From JAZTZP01 sp045637525 (GTDB lineage: Bacteria; Bacillota; Clostridia; UBA1381), in contig JAZTZP010000029.1 of the NCBI GenBank assembly GCA_045637525.1, forward strand, positions 1 through 27,390: a stretch of 27,390 bases of DNA. Reading direction: 5' to 3'. Position 1 is the stretch's first letter; every line of letters begins with the position of its first letter. The notes under the pieces are model-generated. The model was not told where the DNA came from, did no database searches, and saw nothing but the letters and a program-made list of their open reading frames with translations. Positions 7,164 through 14,991 of this stretch are shown one piece after another. The position numbers and the translations under genes were made by a program.

Positions 7164-10100
7164 ATGTACGAGAAAGTATCTACGGATTTGAATTTTGTGG
7201 AACGTGAAAAAAGAGTAGAAAAGTTTTGGAATGATAAAGACATATTCAGAAAGAGTATAGAGCAGAGAGCTGCCGGGGAAACGTATACGTTTTATGACGG
7301 ACCTCCGACTGCAAACGGAAAGCCTCACATAGGTCACGTTCTTACACGTGTTATCAAAGATATGATTCCGAGATACAAGACGATGAAGGGGTATAAGGTT
7401 TTGCGTAAGGCCGGCTGGGATACTCACGGACTTCCTGTTGAACTTGAGGTTGAAAAGCTTCTCGGTCTTGACGGGAAGGAACAGATTGAAGAATACGGTC
7501 TGGAGCCGTTTATCAAAAAGTGTAAGGAAAGCGTATGGAAATATAAGGGCATGTGGGAGGATTTCTCCGGTACTGTCGGCTTCTGGGCTGATATGGACGA
7601 TCCTTATGTAACTTACGATAATAACTTCATTGAGTCTGAATGGTGGGCTCTTAAGAAGATATGGGAACAGGGCCTTTTATATAAGGGGCATAAGATAGTT
7701 CCTTACTGTCCTCGTTGCGGAACTCCGCTTTCAAGCCATGAGGTTGCACAAGGATATAAGGATGTTAAGGAAAAGTCGGCAATTGCGAAGTTTCGTGTTA
7801 AGGGCAAGGATAATGAGTTTATTCTTGCTTGGACAACAACGCCATGGACTTTGCCGTCAAACGTTGCACTTTGTGTGAACCCTGATGAGACTTATGTTAA
7901 GGTTTGCGTTGGTGATGTGTTCTATATACTTGCTGAGGCACTTCTTGACAGCGTTATTGATGGTGAATATACAGTTATCGAAAAATATATCGGAACTGAT
8001 CTTGAATATACAGAGTATGAACCGCTGTTTGATTTTGCAAAGCCTGACAAAAAGGCTTATTATGTAGTGTGCGACCATTATGTAACACTTACAGACGGTA
8101 CGGGTGTTGTTCATATAGCGCCGGCTTTCGGTGAGGACGACGCAAATGTCGGAAGAAAATATGACCTTCCTTTTGTACAGCTTGTTGACTCAAAGGGTGA
8201 GATGACTAAGGAAACTCCATGGGCAGGTATGTTCTGCAAGGATGCGGATAAAGAGGTATTTGAGGATCTTAAAAACAGAGGTCTTTTATATGCAGCGTTG
8301 CCGTTTGAGCATTCTTATCCGTTCTGCTGGAGATGCGATACTCCGCTTATTTACTATGCACGTGACACCTGGTTTATAAAGATGACTGAGGTGCGTGAAA
8401 ATCTTATAAAGAATAACAACAAAATAAACTGGATTCCGGAAAGTATCGGAAAAGGCCGTTTTGGAGACTGGTTAAACAATGTTCAGGATTGGGGAATAAG
8501 CCGTGACCGTTATTGGGGTACTCCGCTAAATATCTGGGAGTGTGAATGCGGACACCGTCATTCTATCGGCTCAATTGAAGAACTGAAGTCAATGAGCGAT
8601 AACTGCCCTGATGATATAGAGCTTCACCGTCCGTATATTGATGCGGTGACTATTAAGTGTCCTGAGTGCGGAAAAGAAATGCACCGTGTGAAGGAGGTTA
8701 TAGACTGTTGGTTTGACTCGGGAGCGATGCCTTTTGCACAGTGGCATTATCCGTTTGAAAATGAGGATATATTTAAGGATAACTTCCCGGCAAACTTCAT
8801 TAGTGAGGCTGTTGACCAGACGAGAGGCTGGTTCTATTCGTTGCTTGCGATATCAACGCTCATCTTTGATGAGACACCATATAAAAACGTTATAGTTCTC
8901 GGTCACGTTCAGGACGAGAACGGTCAGAAGATGTCGAAGTCGAAGGGAAATGCTGTGGATCCGTTTGATGCACTGGCTGAGTATGGTGCAGACGCTATAA
9001 GATGGTATTTCTATGTAAATTCAGCTCCGTGGCTGCCGAACAGATTCCACGGCGGAGCGGTTGTTGAAGGTCAGCGTAAGTTTATGGGTACATTCTGGAA
9101 TACTTATGCGTTCTTTGTGCTGTATGCAAATATTGACGGTTTTGATGCTTCAAAGTATACTCTTGAATACGATAAGCTGTCGGTAATGGATAAATGGCTT
9201 TTATCAAAGCTTAATACTCTTGTAAAGACGGTTGACGAATATCTTGCGGATTACAAGATAACGGAGCCGGCAAGAGTGCTTGAAGAGTTTGTTGATGAAC
9301 TCAGTAACTGGTATGTAAGACGTTCAAGAACACGTTTCTGGGTGAAGGATATGCCGCAGGATAAGATTAATGCGTATATGACTCTGTATACTGCATTGGT
9401 GACTCTTGCAAAGGTAAGTGCGCCTATGATTCCGTTTATGACTGAGGATATATATCAGAATCTTGTTCGCAGTATTGATAAAAATGCTCCTGAAAGTATA
9501 CATCTTTGCGATTATCCTGTTGCGGATGAGTCATTTATTGATAAAGAGCTCGAAAAGAACATGGACGAGATTTTAAAGATTGTTGTTCTCGGACGTGGTG
9601 CAAGAAATAATGCAAATATCAAGAACAGACAGCCTATCGGACTTATGTATGTTAAGGCTGAAGCAGAGCTTGATGATATGTATAAGGAAATAATAAAAGA
9701 AGAGCTCAACATCAAGAATATAGAGTTTACAAATGACGTTGCATCATTTACTTCCTATTCGTTTAAGCCACAGCTCAGGACTCTCGGCAGACGTTTCGGA
9801 AAGAATATAAACGAAGTGCGTGAGATTTTAGCAGGTCTTGACGGAAACAAGGCTTTTGCAGAGCTTAAGGCGAATGGCGCGATAGTAATTAATGTTGACG
9901 GTGCTGACGAGAGCCTTTCTGAAGAAGATTTACTTATCGAAACAGCTCAGAAAGAGGGATTTGAGGCAAATTCGGACTACGGGATTACTGTTGTTATAGA
10001 TACAAACCTTTCTGAAGAGCTTATTGAGGAAGGATTTGTAAGAGAAGTGATAAGCAAGGTTCAGACAATGCGTAAGGAAGCCGGATTTGAGGTAATGGAT

Positions 10101-10274
10101 CATATTACTCTCGGTATAACCGGAAACGCAAAGATCGAAGGTATTGTAATGAAAAACGCTGAAAACATAAAGTCGGAAGTATTGGCTGACAGTGTTGAAT
10201 CGGCTGAGATGCGTGTTTCAAAGGAATGGAACATAAACGGTGAGAACGTTACAATAAGTGTTGAAAAAATCTGA
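7164..10274 (+). CDS. ileS: Isoleucyl-tRNA synthetase, long (type 2-like) form
   Basis: This 1036-residue class I aminoacyl-tRNA synthetase charges tRNA-Ile. The ATP-binding motif PHIGH lies at residues 54-58 (HIGH 55-58) and KMSKS at 589-593. The editing (CP1) domain carries WTTTPWTLPSN, and Cys pairs (CPRCG, CPECG) are seen. The C-terminal part contains the anticodon-binding helical domain and an extended tail with an ILAGLDGNKAF segment. The length and sequence style resemble the eukaryote-like type 2 IleRS, which in other bacteria is associated with low mupirocin sensitivity; that is inference here. It starts 23 bases after divIVA, with AAAGGA before ATG 7164. No T-box leader fits in that gap, so it probably relies on the division-cluster transcript or on a promoter not recognised here. 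Confidence 0.97.
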   Translation: MYEKVSTDLNFVEREKRVEKFWNDKDIFRKSIEQRAAGETYTFYDGPPTANGKPHIGHVLTRVIKDMIPRYKTMKGYKVLRKAGWDTHGLPVELEVEKLLGLDGKEQIEEYGLEPFIKKCKESVWKYKGMWEDFSGTVGFWADMDDPYVTYDNNFIESEWWALKKIWEQGLLYKGHKIVPYCPRCGTPLSSHEVAQGYKDVKEKSAIAKFRVKGKDNEFILAWTTTPWTLPSNVALCVNPDETYVKVCVGDVFYILAEALLDSVIDGEYTVIEKYIGTDLEYTEYEPLFDFAKPDKKAYYVVCDHYVTLTDGTGVVHIAPAFGEDDANVGRKYDLPFVQLVDSKGEMTKETPWAGMFCKDADKEVFEDLKNRGLLYAALPFEHSYPFCWRCDTPLIYYARDTWFIKMTEVRENLIKNNNKINWIPESIGKGRFGDWLNNVQDWGISRDRYWGTPLNIWECECGHRHSIGSIEELKSMSDNCPDDIELHRPYIDAVTIKCPECGKEMHRVKEVIDCWFDSGAMPFAQWHYPFENEDIFKDNFPANFISEAVDQTRGWFYSLLAISTLIFDETPYKNVIVLGHVQDENGQKMSKSKGNAVDPFDALAEYGADAIRWYFYVNSAPWLPNRFHGGAVVEGQRKFMGTFWNTYAFFVLYANIDGFDASKYTLEYDKLSVMDKWLLSKLNTLVKTVDEYLADYKITEPARVLEEFVDELSNWYVRRSRTRFWVKDMPQDKINAYMTLYTALVTLAKVSAPMIPFMTEDIYQNLVRSIDKNAPESIHLCDYPVADESFIDKELEKNMDEILKIVVLGRGARNNANIKNRQPIGLMYVKAEAELDDMYKEIIKEELNIKNIEFTNDVASFTSYSFKPQLRTLGRRFGKNINEVREILAGLDGNKAFAELKANGAIVINVDGADESLSEEDLLIETAQKEGFEANSDYGITVVIDTNLSEELIEEGFVREVISKVQTMRKEAGFEVMDHITLGITGNAKIEGIVMKNAENIKSEVLADSVESAEMRVSKEWNINGENVTISVEKI

Positions 10275-10286
10275 CAAGAGATTATA

Positions 10287-10318
10287 AGAAGCCATCAGGA
10301 AAGCTCCTGATGGCTTCT
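10287..10318. terminator. Bidirectional terminator hairpin between ileS and the araC-type gene
   Basis: A perfect 14-bp stem, AGAAGCCATCAGGA (10287-10300) with TCCTGATGGCTTCT (10305-10318), closes a 4-base loop. T-rich sequence follows on the plus strand (10320-10326), and TTATAAT on the minus strand. The last five codons and the stop of the convergent AraC-type gene lie within it. Confidence 0.75.
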
Positions 10319-11104
10319 GTATTTTGTGGGAGATACGCCTGTTTTTTGCTTGAATATATTTGAAAAATAGTATTCATCGGCAAAGCTCAGATTATATGAT
10401 ATTTGCTTTATGGTCAGATTTGTATTTTTCAGCATGCTTTTTGCAAGCTCCACTTTTTTATCCATGAAATATGAGTATGGGGTGGTTTTGTATGAATCCT
10501 TAAAAAGCCGTATGACCTGTGATTCGGATTTTGATGCGAAATCACACAGCTCTGAGATCCGGAATTTTTTTGTTATACGCATATCAAGAAATTCGCGCAT
10601 TTGTGTTGGTAGGGAGACAGGTTTGTTTTCTGTTTTTTTGTGAAGATACATTTTATAAAAGATTTTGTTCAGTATTTCAATTATACAAAATGTGTGGTCT
10701 TTTTCTGTATCGGTTGCTTTTTCGATTATTTCACAAAGCTCGTTTTTTATATCTAAATCTTTGAAGTAGTTTATGTTTTTTAGCTGATATCCTTCAATAA
10801 GCTCATTCACCATTCTGCCACACAGGTTTATAAAGTATTTCTTCCACGGATTTTCAGCGTCGGAGTAATAGTGATGATCCTGACCCGATTGCAGGAAATA
10901 GCTGTCACCACCGCCGGGGTGATAGCGCATGGTATCAGCGATAACAGTGCCTGTACCGCTTTCGACGTATTCAATGCAACAGATTTGTGATTTGTTTCTT
11001 GTTATGGTGTATGTTTTGTCACAATATGACACTCCGCATATTTGTAAATCAATAAGCTCTTTATGGAGCGCCGACTGGTTTATGGAGTAAATATCTTCTT
11101 TCAT
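10295..11104 (-). CDS. AraC family transcriptional regulator with cupin-like sensor domain
   Basis: This protein of about 269 residues has an N-terminal sensor/cupin-like half (GTGTVIADTMRYHPGGGDSY, then FLQSGQDHHYY) and a C-terminal pair of helix-turn-helix motifs. The first is FRISELCDFASKSESQVIRLF. The second is LTIKQISYNLSFADEYYFSNIF, with the ending KQKTGVSPTKYR typical of AraC. Such proteins usually respond to a sugar or other small molecule. ATG at 11104 (reading leftward) is chosen because GAGG lies nine bases before it. A consensus promoter at 11139-11167 rules out the farther upstream ATG, whose codon overlaps the -35 box. The target is unknown; the nearest divergent genes are the two orphan genes beyond the repeat at 11223-11532. 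Confidence 0.88.
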   Translation of the reverse strand: MKEDIYSINQSALHKELIDLQICGVSYCDKTYTITRNKSQICCIEYVESGTGTVIADTMRYHPGGGDSYFLQSGQDHHYYSDAENPWKKYFINLCGRMVNELIEGYQLKNINYFKDLDIKNELCEIIEKATDTEKDHTFCIIEILNKIFYKMYLHKKTENKPVSLPTQMREFLDMRITKKFRISELCDFASKSESQVIRLFKDSYKTTPYSYFMDKKVELAKSMLKNTNLTIKQISYNLSFADEYYFSNIFKQKTGVSPTKYRSHQELS

Positions 11105-11138
11105 GCGTGTTTTCCTCATTTTATGTTGGTTTATTGGT

Positions 11139-11167
11139 ATTATAACAGAATAGTTATGGACTGTCAA
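11139..11167 (-). promoter_or_regulatory. Sigma-A type promoter for the AraC-type gene
   Basis: On the minus strand, TTGACA (11167-11162) and TATAAT (11144-11139) are perfect consensus with a 17-base spacer. The inferred start is near 11132, giving a leader of about 28 bases to the ATG at 11104. Confidence 0.85.
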
Positions 11168-11212
11168 TAGTTAAAGTATAATTTGTCAGAGAAATTTTTT
11201 CATATTTTGTAC

Positions 11213-11542
11213 AGCTGAATATCACGGGTTTTGAATGAATTAATTTTTTATGAATAAAATTATAAATTATAGTTTATCTGCGATAAAGTAGTAGGATTCC
11301 GATGCCGCTTTGCAAGCCTCCCTTGCCTAAAGGGAGGGGGACCGCTTGCGGTGGAGGGATATTAATTTTTCTATGTTTTTACTATATATCCCTCCGTCAC
11401 AGCTTACGCTGTGCCACCTCCCTTTAGCCAAGGGAGGCTTTAGCAAAGCGTATCGCACGCAGACTGCAAACACGCAGATAAACTATAATTTATATTTTTG
11501 TTAACAATTTATTTACTCATTCAAAAACCCTAAGCTGAATAT
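11213..11542. mobile_element. MITE-like inverted-repeat element with target-site duplication
   Basis: The direct repeat AGCTGAATAT (11213-11222 and 11533-11542) flanks a 310-bp element. Its ends are imperfect inverted repeats of roughly 60 bases, with a perfect 19-bp core: AAATTATAGTTTATCTGCG (11264-11282) against its reverse complement (11473-11491). Inside, a second long imperfect inverted repeat begins GCTTTGC and contains AGCCTCCCTT, a GGGAGG run, a small GC hairpin and GGAGGGATAT. This CCTCCC/GGAGGG type of repeat is, from memory, common in gut Clostridia genomes. No transposase is encoded, so mobility would need a helper elsewhere. It sits between two outward-facing consensus promoters. 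Confidence 0.75.
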
Positions 11543-11551
11543 TTACAGATA

Positions 11552-11580
11552 TTGACAAAAAAATGAATGTATGATATAAT
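11552..11580 (+). promoter_or_regulatory. Sigma-A type promoter for the orphan gene region
   Basis: TTGACA (11552-11557) and TATAAT (11575-11580), with a 17-base spacer, form a perfect consensus. The -35 box begins nine bases past the right target duplication of the repeat. Transcription would begin near 11587 and run about 235 bases before the GTG at 11823. Confidence 0.8.
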
Positions 11581-11586
11581 TAGGTA

Positions 11587-11822
11587 TATGAAACGGATTG
11601 GTGGAGATCACACTATTAAAATTCTGAAAAAATGGAGCCCCGTATTCTAAGGATGGAACGTATACAGCCACCAGAAAGAAATCGATTATTTTACCGGCTG
11701 GAGAAACTGCTCAAATAGAGATATGTTTTACAGAAATAGCGTAGGTATGGGATTTAAAGAGGTGAGCCGAAAATGCATGTCCCCTTTTGGCCCGAATTAA
11801 TACGTGAAGGGAGCGGATAAAG
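11587..11822 (+). other. Untranslated leader or decayed coding remnant
   Basis: This stretch follows a consensus promoter and contains no full-length gene. Three short open stretches in different frames are visible: a 20-codon ATG frame at 11588-11650, a frame starting MERIQPPERN at 11653, and an overlapping frame reading DGTYTATRKK and LPAGETAQIE. This patchwork suggests a frameshifted remnant, but I recognise no parent gene. Just before 11823 a start region is partly duplicated: GTGAGCCGAAAATGCATGTCCC at 11762-11783 resembles the start at 11823 onward, which also has GAAAATGCA then GTCCCC. A regulatory leader RNA is the alternative. Confidence 0.4.
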
Positions 11823-12299
11823 GTGAGTAGAACGCCTGCAGTGTGCAAGAAAATGCACGTCCCCAACCATGTTGGCACGTTTATGAAAGGATATATGGTT
11901 ACAGTAATTATTCTTGTAAGTTTGGTTGCTGTTTTATCGGTTTTTTTGTTGCCGGAGCGTATAGAGTTTACATTTCTTGAGTCGATTAATAATAGTCCTT
12001 ATTATCATGAATGTCCACAAGTAGTGTTAATACATGACACTGAAGATTATTTGTATGATAAACTTAATTTATCAGAATATAATATTGATTTGGAAAATAA
12101 TTCTATTTTAATTATTAAGGATGGTATTTTAAAGAATGTAAAGCAAATAAAGAAACATTTTTCTTTTCCTATGTATACAAACTTTATTAAAATTAATATT
12201 GATGGGAGCAAAGGAGAAGATGGGATTTTTGTGTATGCAATTCATAAGAATGATGTATATTTTGATGAAAGATATAATGAAAAAGATTATTTTTATTGA
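11823..12299 (+). CDS. Hypothetical protein with one N-terminal membrane segment
   Basis: This 158-residue protein is not recognised. It has a strongly hydrophobic stretch near residues 25-43 (MVTVIILVSLVAVLSVFLL), then a soluble region rich in Asn, Asp, Ile and Lys (LILIHDTEDY-like and NNSILIIKDGILK segments). It would be a single-pass membrane protein with an outward C-terminal domain. GTG 11823 has AAGGGAG nine bases upstream; ATG 11883 or 11895 are alternative starts, the latter with AAAGGA only three bases away. Its codons are visibly more AT-rich than those of the flanking housekeeping genes, which hints at recent transfer. A consensus promoter lies 240 bases upstream. No function can be assigned. 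Confidence 0.6.
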   Translation: MSRTPAVCKKMHVPNHVGTFMKGYMVTVIILVSLVAVLSVFLLPERIEFTFLESINNSPYYHECPQVVLIHDTEDYLYDKLNLSEYNIDLENNSILIIKDGILKNVKQIKKHFSFPMYTNFIKINIDGSKGEDGIFVYAIHKNDVYFDERYNEKDYFY

Positions 12300-12326
12300 A
12301 GGAATATGAACGTGAGATAGTTGGTG

Positions 12327-12444
12327 ACGTCAGATTGTTGAATAATTCATAATTTCAAAAATTTCACTTCTGACAAATATCGGGTTTATGCGATTTGTTC
12401 GATTTGATTATGCATAAATTTTGAGTTTTCCGACAGTCTGACGT
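12327..12444. repeat. Short element bounded by inverted repeats ACGTCAGAYTGT
   Basis: ACGTCAGATTGT (12327-12338) is matched in inverted orientation by ACAGTCTGACGT (12433-12444), 11 of 12 bases. The roughly 118-bp unit has an AT-rich interior without coding capacity. It lies between the two orphan genes. Its right end is part of a longer direct repeat seen again at 12971. Confidence 0.5.
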
Positions 12445-12457
12445 TTCTTTTTGGCTA
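12435..12457 (+). repeat. 23-bp direct repeat, left copy
   Basis: The sequence AGTCTGACGTTTC followed by TTTTTGGCTA matches 22 of 23 bases of 12971-12993. The two copies flank the small membrane protein gene at 12537-12956. A run of GGCC-containing repeats follows (12458-12483). Confidence 0.7.
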
Positions 12458-12536
12458 ACTTGGCCTTTGGCCTCATTTGGCCTCCCATTGGGGAACGGGG
12501 TTGCTTTCTAAGTTGAGAGGATAGGAGTACAAAAAT

Positions 12537-12956
12537 ATGGAAAACATTTCATTTTTAATTTTTAAGCAGTATGAAACTTTAGTTGATTTTCTTTTAATTA
12601 TTGTGAGTATAATAGGAATAATAAGTGCTACTGAAAAGAAAAAAAGAAGAATAATGATAATAGTAAGTAGTACTGTTTTACTATTAAATTTAGTATCCGG
12701 AGGGTCTGGTGCTATTAATTTATATGCAGCGTTTAAGGGCATCATCAGTTTAGAAATAAGAGATTTTTACTATATGATACTTGTCATATTGGAAATGGTA
12801 AGTTTGATATGCGCGATTACGAAAAAGTATAAAGCATATATTTTAATAACGTCAATTATATTAATATTGCTTGGATTAAGATTTTATAAAAATTTTGATG
12901 AATGGATGTTTTTAAGTCCATTATCAACAGCTGTGATAAACGGTAGTGCGAGGTGA
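12537..12956 (+). CDS. Hypothetical small multi-pass membrane protein
   Basis: This 139-residue protein is not recognised. At least four hydrophobic segments are visible: near residues 15-32 (VDFLLIIVSIIGIISA), 38-55 (RIMIIVSSTVLLLNLVSGG), 78-95 (FYYMILVILEMVSLICAI) and 100-115 (AYILITSIILILLGLRF). Basic residues (KKKRR, TKKYK) lie between them. ATG 12537 has AGGAG nine bases upstream. Codon use is strongly AT-biased compared with the genes around the patch. It is flanked by 23-bp direct repeats (12435 and 12971), so the gene could have arrived or could be lost as a unit. No function is suggested by the sequence. Confidence 0.65.
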   Translation: MENISFLIFKQYETLVDFLLIIVSIIGIISATEKKKRRIMIIVSSTVLLLNLVSGGSGAINLYAAFKGIISLEIRDFYYMILVILEMVSLICAITKKYKAYILITSIILILLGLRFYKNFDEWMFLSPLSTAVINGSAR

Positions 12957-12970
12957 AGAATTAAAGTGAT

Positions 12971-12993
12971 AGTCTGACGTTTCCTTTTGGCTA
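12971..12993 (+). repeat. 23-bp direct repeat, right copy
   Basis: This matches 12435-12457 at 22 of 23 bases (AGTCTGACGTTTC then CTTTTGGCTA). It begins 14 bases after the stop of the small membrane protein gene. Confidence 0.7.
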
Positions 12994-13050
12994 TGCCTGA
13001 GCTTTCATTTGCAATAAATATGTTTTTTAAACGCACAGTGAGTTGTTTTG

Positions 13051-13092
13051 ATTTTAACCGATGCAGAGCTTTTTGCATCGGTTAAAATTTTT
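13051..13092 (+). terminator. Rho-independent terminator
   Basis: A perfect 15-bp stem, ATTTTAACCGATGCA (13051-13065) with its reverse complement (13074-13088), closes an 8-base loop and is followed by a T run. It ends the accessory patch before the Lrp-type gene. The rest of 12994-13210 shows nothing else that I recognise. Confidence 0.85.
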
Positions 13093-13210
13093 ATAGGGGA
13101 ATATGCATGGTTTTTGGTGTAAATTTTTATGATTTTTTTACGTATCGGGAGGAATTTTGAAAATAATGTCCTTATATAAAGAAAATAACTAAAAAATTTT
13201 CAAAAAACTA

Positions 13211-13239
13211 TTGAAAAATTTCGAAAAGTGTTATATAAT
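13211..13239 (+). promoter_or_regulatory. Sigma-A type promoter for the Lrp-aminotransferase unit
   Basis: TTGAAA (13211-13216) and TATAAT (13234-13239) with a 17-base spacer. The inferred start is near 13246, about 50 bases before the ATG at 13296. Confidence 0.7.
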
Positions 13240-13295
13240 AAAATATGTATTAGTATTTTTATGTTTAATTGCCTTTATGGAAAGGAATGACGGAT

Positions 13296-13778
13296 ATGGA
13301 AGATATTTTGAATATATTGGAAAATAACAACGGAAAGGTTAATCCGGCGAATATTGCGAATATGCTCGGAATAAGTGAAGAAGAGGTAGAAGAGCGTATA
13401 CGTATTTTAGAGAGGGCCAATATAATCGTTGGATATAAGACTATTGTAAATTGGGATAAGACAGACAGAGAGTTTGTTACCGCTCTTATTGAACTCAGAA
13501 TTACACCACAGCGTGGTGAGGGATTTGATAAGATGGCTGAGCGTATATACAAGTATCCGCAGGTGAAGAGCTTATATCTTATGTCGGGTGCTTATGACCT
13601 TGCGGTATTTGTTGAGGGAAAGACAATGAAAGAGGTTGCTTTGTTTGTCGCCGAGAAGCTCGCGCCTATGGCGTCGGTTATAAGTACGGCAACTCACTTT
13701 GTTCTGAAAAAATACAAGCAGGAAGGAATTGTGTTTGATGATAATGAGGCAGACACAAGACAGGTTATAACATTATGA
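13296..13778 (+). CDS. Lrp/AsnC family transcriptional regulator
   Basis: This 160-residue protein has an N-terminal winged-helix domain (MEDILNILENNNGKVNPANIANMLGISEEEVEERIRILE). A C-terminal ligand-binding (RAM/AsnC) domain follows, with REFVTALIELRITP, then VKSLYLMSGAYDLAVFVEG and MASVISTATHFVLKKY. These proteins sense amino acids and control their metabolism or transport. ATG 13296 is chosen because AAAGGA (13281-13286) lies nine bases upstream; the in-frame TTG 13269 and ATG 13287 lack that spacing. The stop overlaps the aminotransferase start in ATGA, so the two are translationally coupled. Local regulation of the aminotransferase by amino acids is likely but inferred. Confidence 0.9.
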   Translation: MEDILNILENNNGKVNPANIANMLGISEEEVEERIRILERANIIVGYKTIVNWDKTDREFVTALIELRITPQRGEGFDKMAERIYKYPQVKSLYLMSGAYDLAVFVEGKTMKEVALFVAEKLAPMASVISTATHFVLKKYKQEGIVFDDNEADTRQVITL

Positions 13779-14950
13779 TGGATTATTCAAAGGTTTTAAA
13801 TAAAACAGTATGCAGTATTCCACCGTCGGGAATCAGAAGATTTTTTGACGTTGCGGCGGAGATGGAGGACGTTATATCTTTAGGCGTTGGTGAGCCGGAT
13901 TTTATTACTCCGTGGGCGATTCGTGAGGCCGGTATATATTCTCTTGAAAAGGGACGTACATACTATACTGCAAATGCAGGACTTTCGGAGCTGAGAAGCG
14001 AATGTGCTGCTTATATGAAAAGAAAATATAACGTTTCATATAATCCCAAAGACGAGATTTTAATTACGGTCGGCGGAAGTGAAGCGATTGACCTTATGAT
14101 AAGAGCTATTGTTGAGCCGGGCGATGAGGTTTTAGTACCGGAGCCGTCTTTTGTATGCTATAAGCCTTGTACGGCTTTAGCCGGCGGGACTGTTGTTCCT
14201 ATTGAAACGTATGAAAAGGACGCTTTCAGATTATTGCCCGAACAGCTAAAAGAAAAGATTACGGATAAGACAAAGCTTCTTGTTTTGCCGTATCCGAATA
14301 ATCCGACGGGCGGCGTAATGTCGAAGGCGGACCTTGAGGCGATAGCTGATGTACTTCGGGGTACTGATATAATGGTTCTTTCGGATGAGATATATGCAGA
14401 GCTCCGATACGGAGAAGAAAAGCACACACCGTTTTCAGCGATTGAGGGAATGCGTGAGAGAACGGTTGTAGTAAACGGCTTTTCAAAGGCGTTTGCAATG
14501 ACGGGATGGCGACTCGGTTATGCAATGGGGCCGGCTCCGATTATACAGATGATGACAAAAATTCATCAGTACGGTATTATGAGTTCTCCGACTACAAGTC
14601 AGTATGCTGCTATTGAGGCACTTAAGAGCTGTGACGCAGATGTTGAGAATATGTGTACTGAGTATAATTACCGTCGCAGACTTATAGTTGACGGATTCCG
14701 TAATATGGGGTTGTCTTGTTTTGAGCCGCTTGGTGCATTTTATGTGTTCCCTTGCATAAAGTCTCTCGGAATGACAAGCGAGGAATTTTGTATGAAGCTT
14801 CTTGAGGAGCAGAAGGTGGCTGTTGTGCCGGGACCGGCGTTTGGTGAGTCGGGAGAAGGGTTTATAAGATGTTCATATGCGTATTCGGTTGAAAATATTC
14901 AGGAGGCATTGAACAGAATTAAGGAATTTGTGGAGAAATACAGAAAGTAA
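13775..14950 (+). CDS. Class I/II PLP-dependent aminotransferase
   Basis: This 391-residue fold-type I enzyme transfers an amino group between an amino acid and a 2-oxo acid. Motifs in order are SLGVGEPDF (35-43), NNPTGG (175-180), SDEIYAEL with Asp204 contacting the PLP ring, NGFSKAFAMTGWRLGY with the Schiff-base Lys238, and GFIRCSYA with the substrate carboxylate-binding Arg. The sequence resembles the aspartate/aromatic/alanine aminotransferases of subgroup I gamma (PatA or AspC-like); the exact substrate cannot be fixed. ATG 13775 overlaps the Lrp stop codon; ATG 13778 is the alternative. Pairing with an Lrp regulator is common for this group. Confidence 0.92.
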   Translation: MMDYSKVLNKTVCSIPPSGIRRFFDVAAEMEDVISLGVGEPDFITPWAIREAGIYSLEKGRTYYTANAGLSELRSECAAYMKRKYNVSYNPKDEILITVGGSEAIDLMIRAIVEPGDEVLVPEPSFVCYKPCTALAGGTVVPIETYEKDAFRLLPEQLKEKITDKTKLLVLPYPNNPTGGVMSKADLEAIADVLRGTDIMVLSDEIYAELRYGEEKHTPFSAIEGMRERTVVVNGFSKAFAMTGWRLGYAMGPAPIIQMMTKIHQYGIMSSPTTSQYAAIEALKSCDADVENMCTEYNYRRRLIVDGFRNMGLSCFEPLGAFYVFPCIKSLGMTSEEFCMKLLEEQKVAVVPGPAFGESGEGFIRCSYAYSVENIQEALNRIKEFVEKYRK

Positions 14951-14991
14951 TTAATGATACATAAATGTATCTGAAGGGAAGGTATAAAACT

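Noticed and set aside
11587..11822. Riboswitch or T-box leader
   Set aside because: I find no recognisable aptamer core or specifier/antiterminator motifs, and the region reads more like coding fragments; kept only as an unexplained leader.
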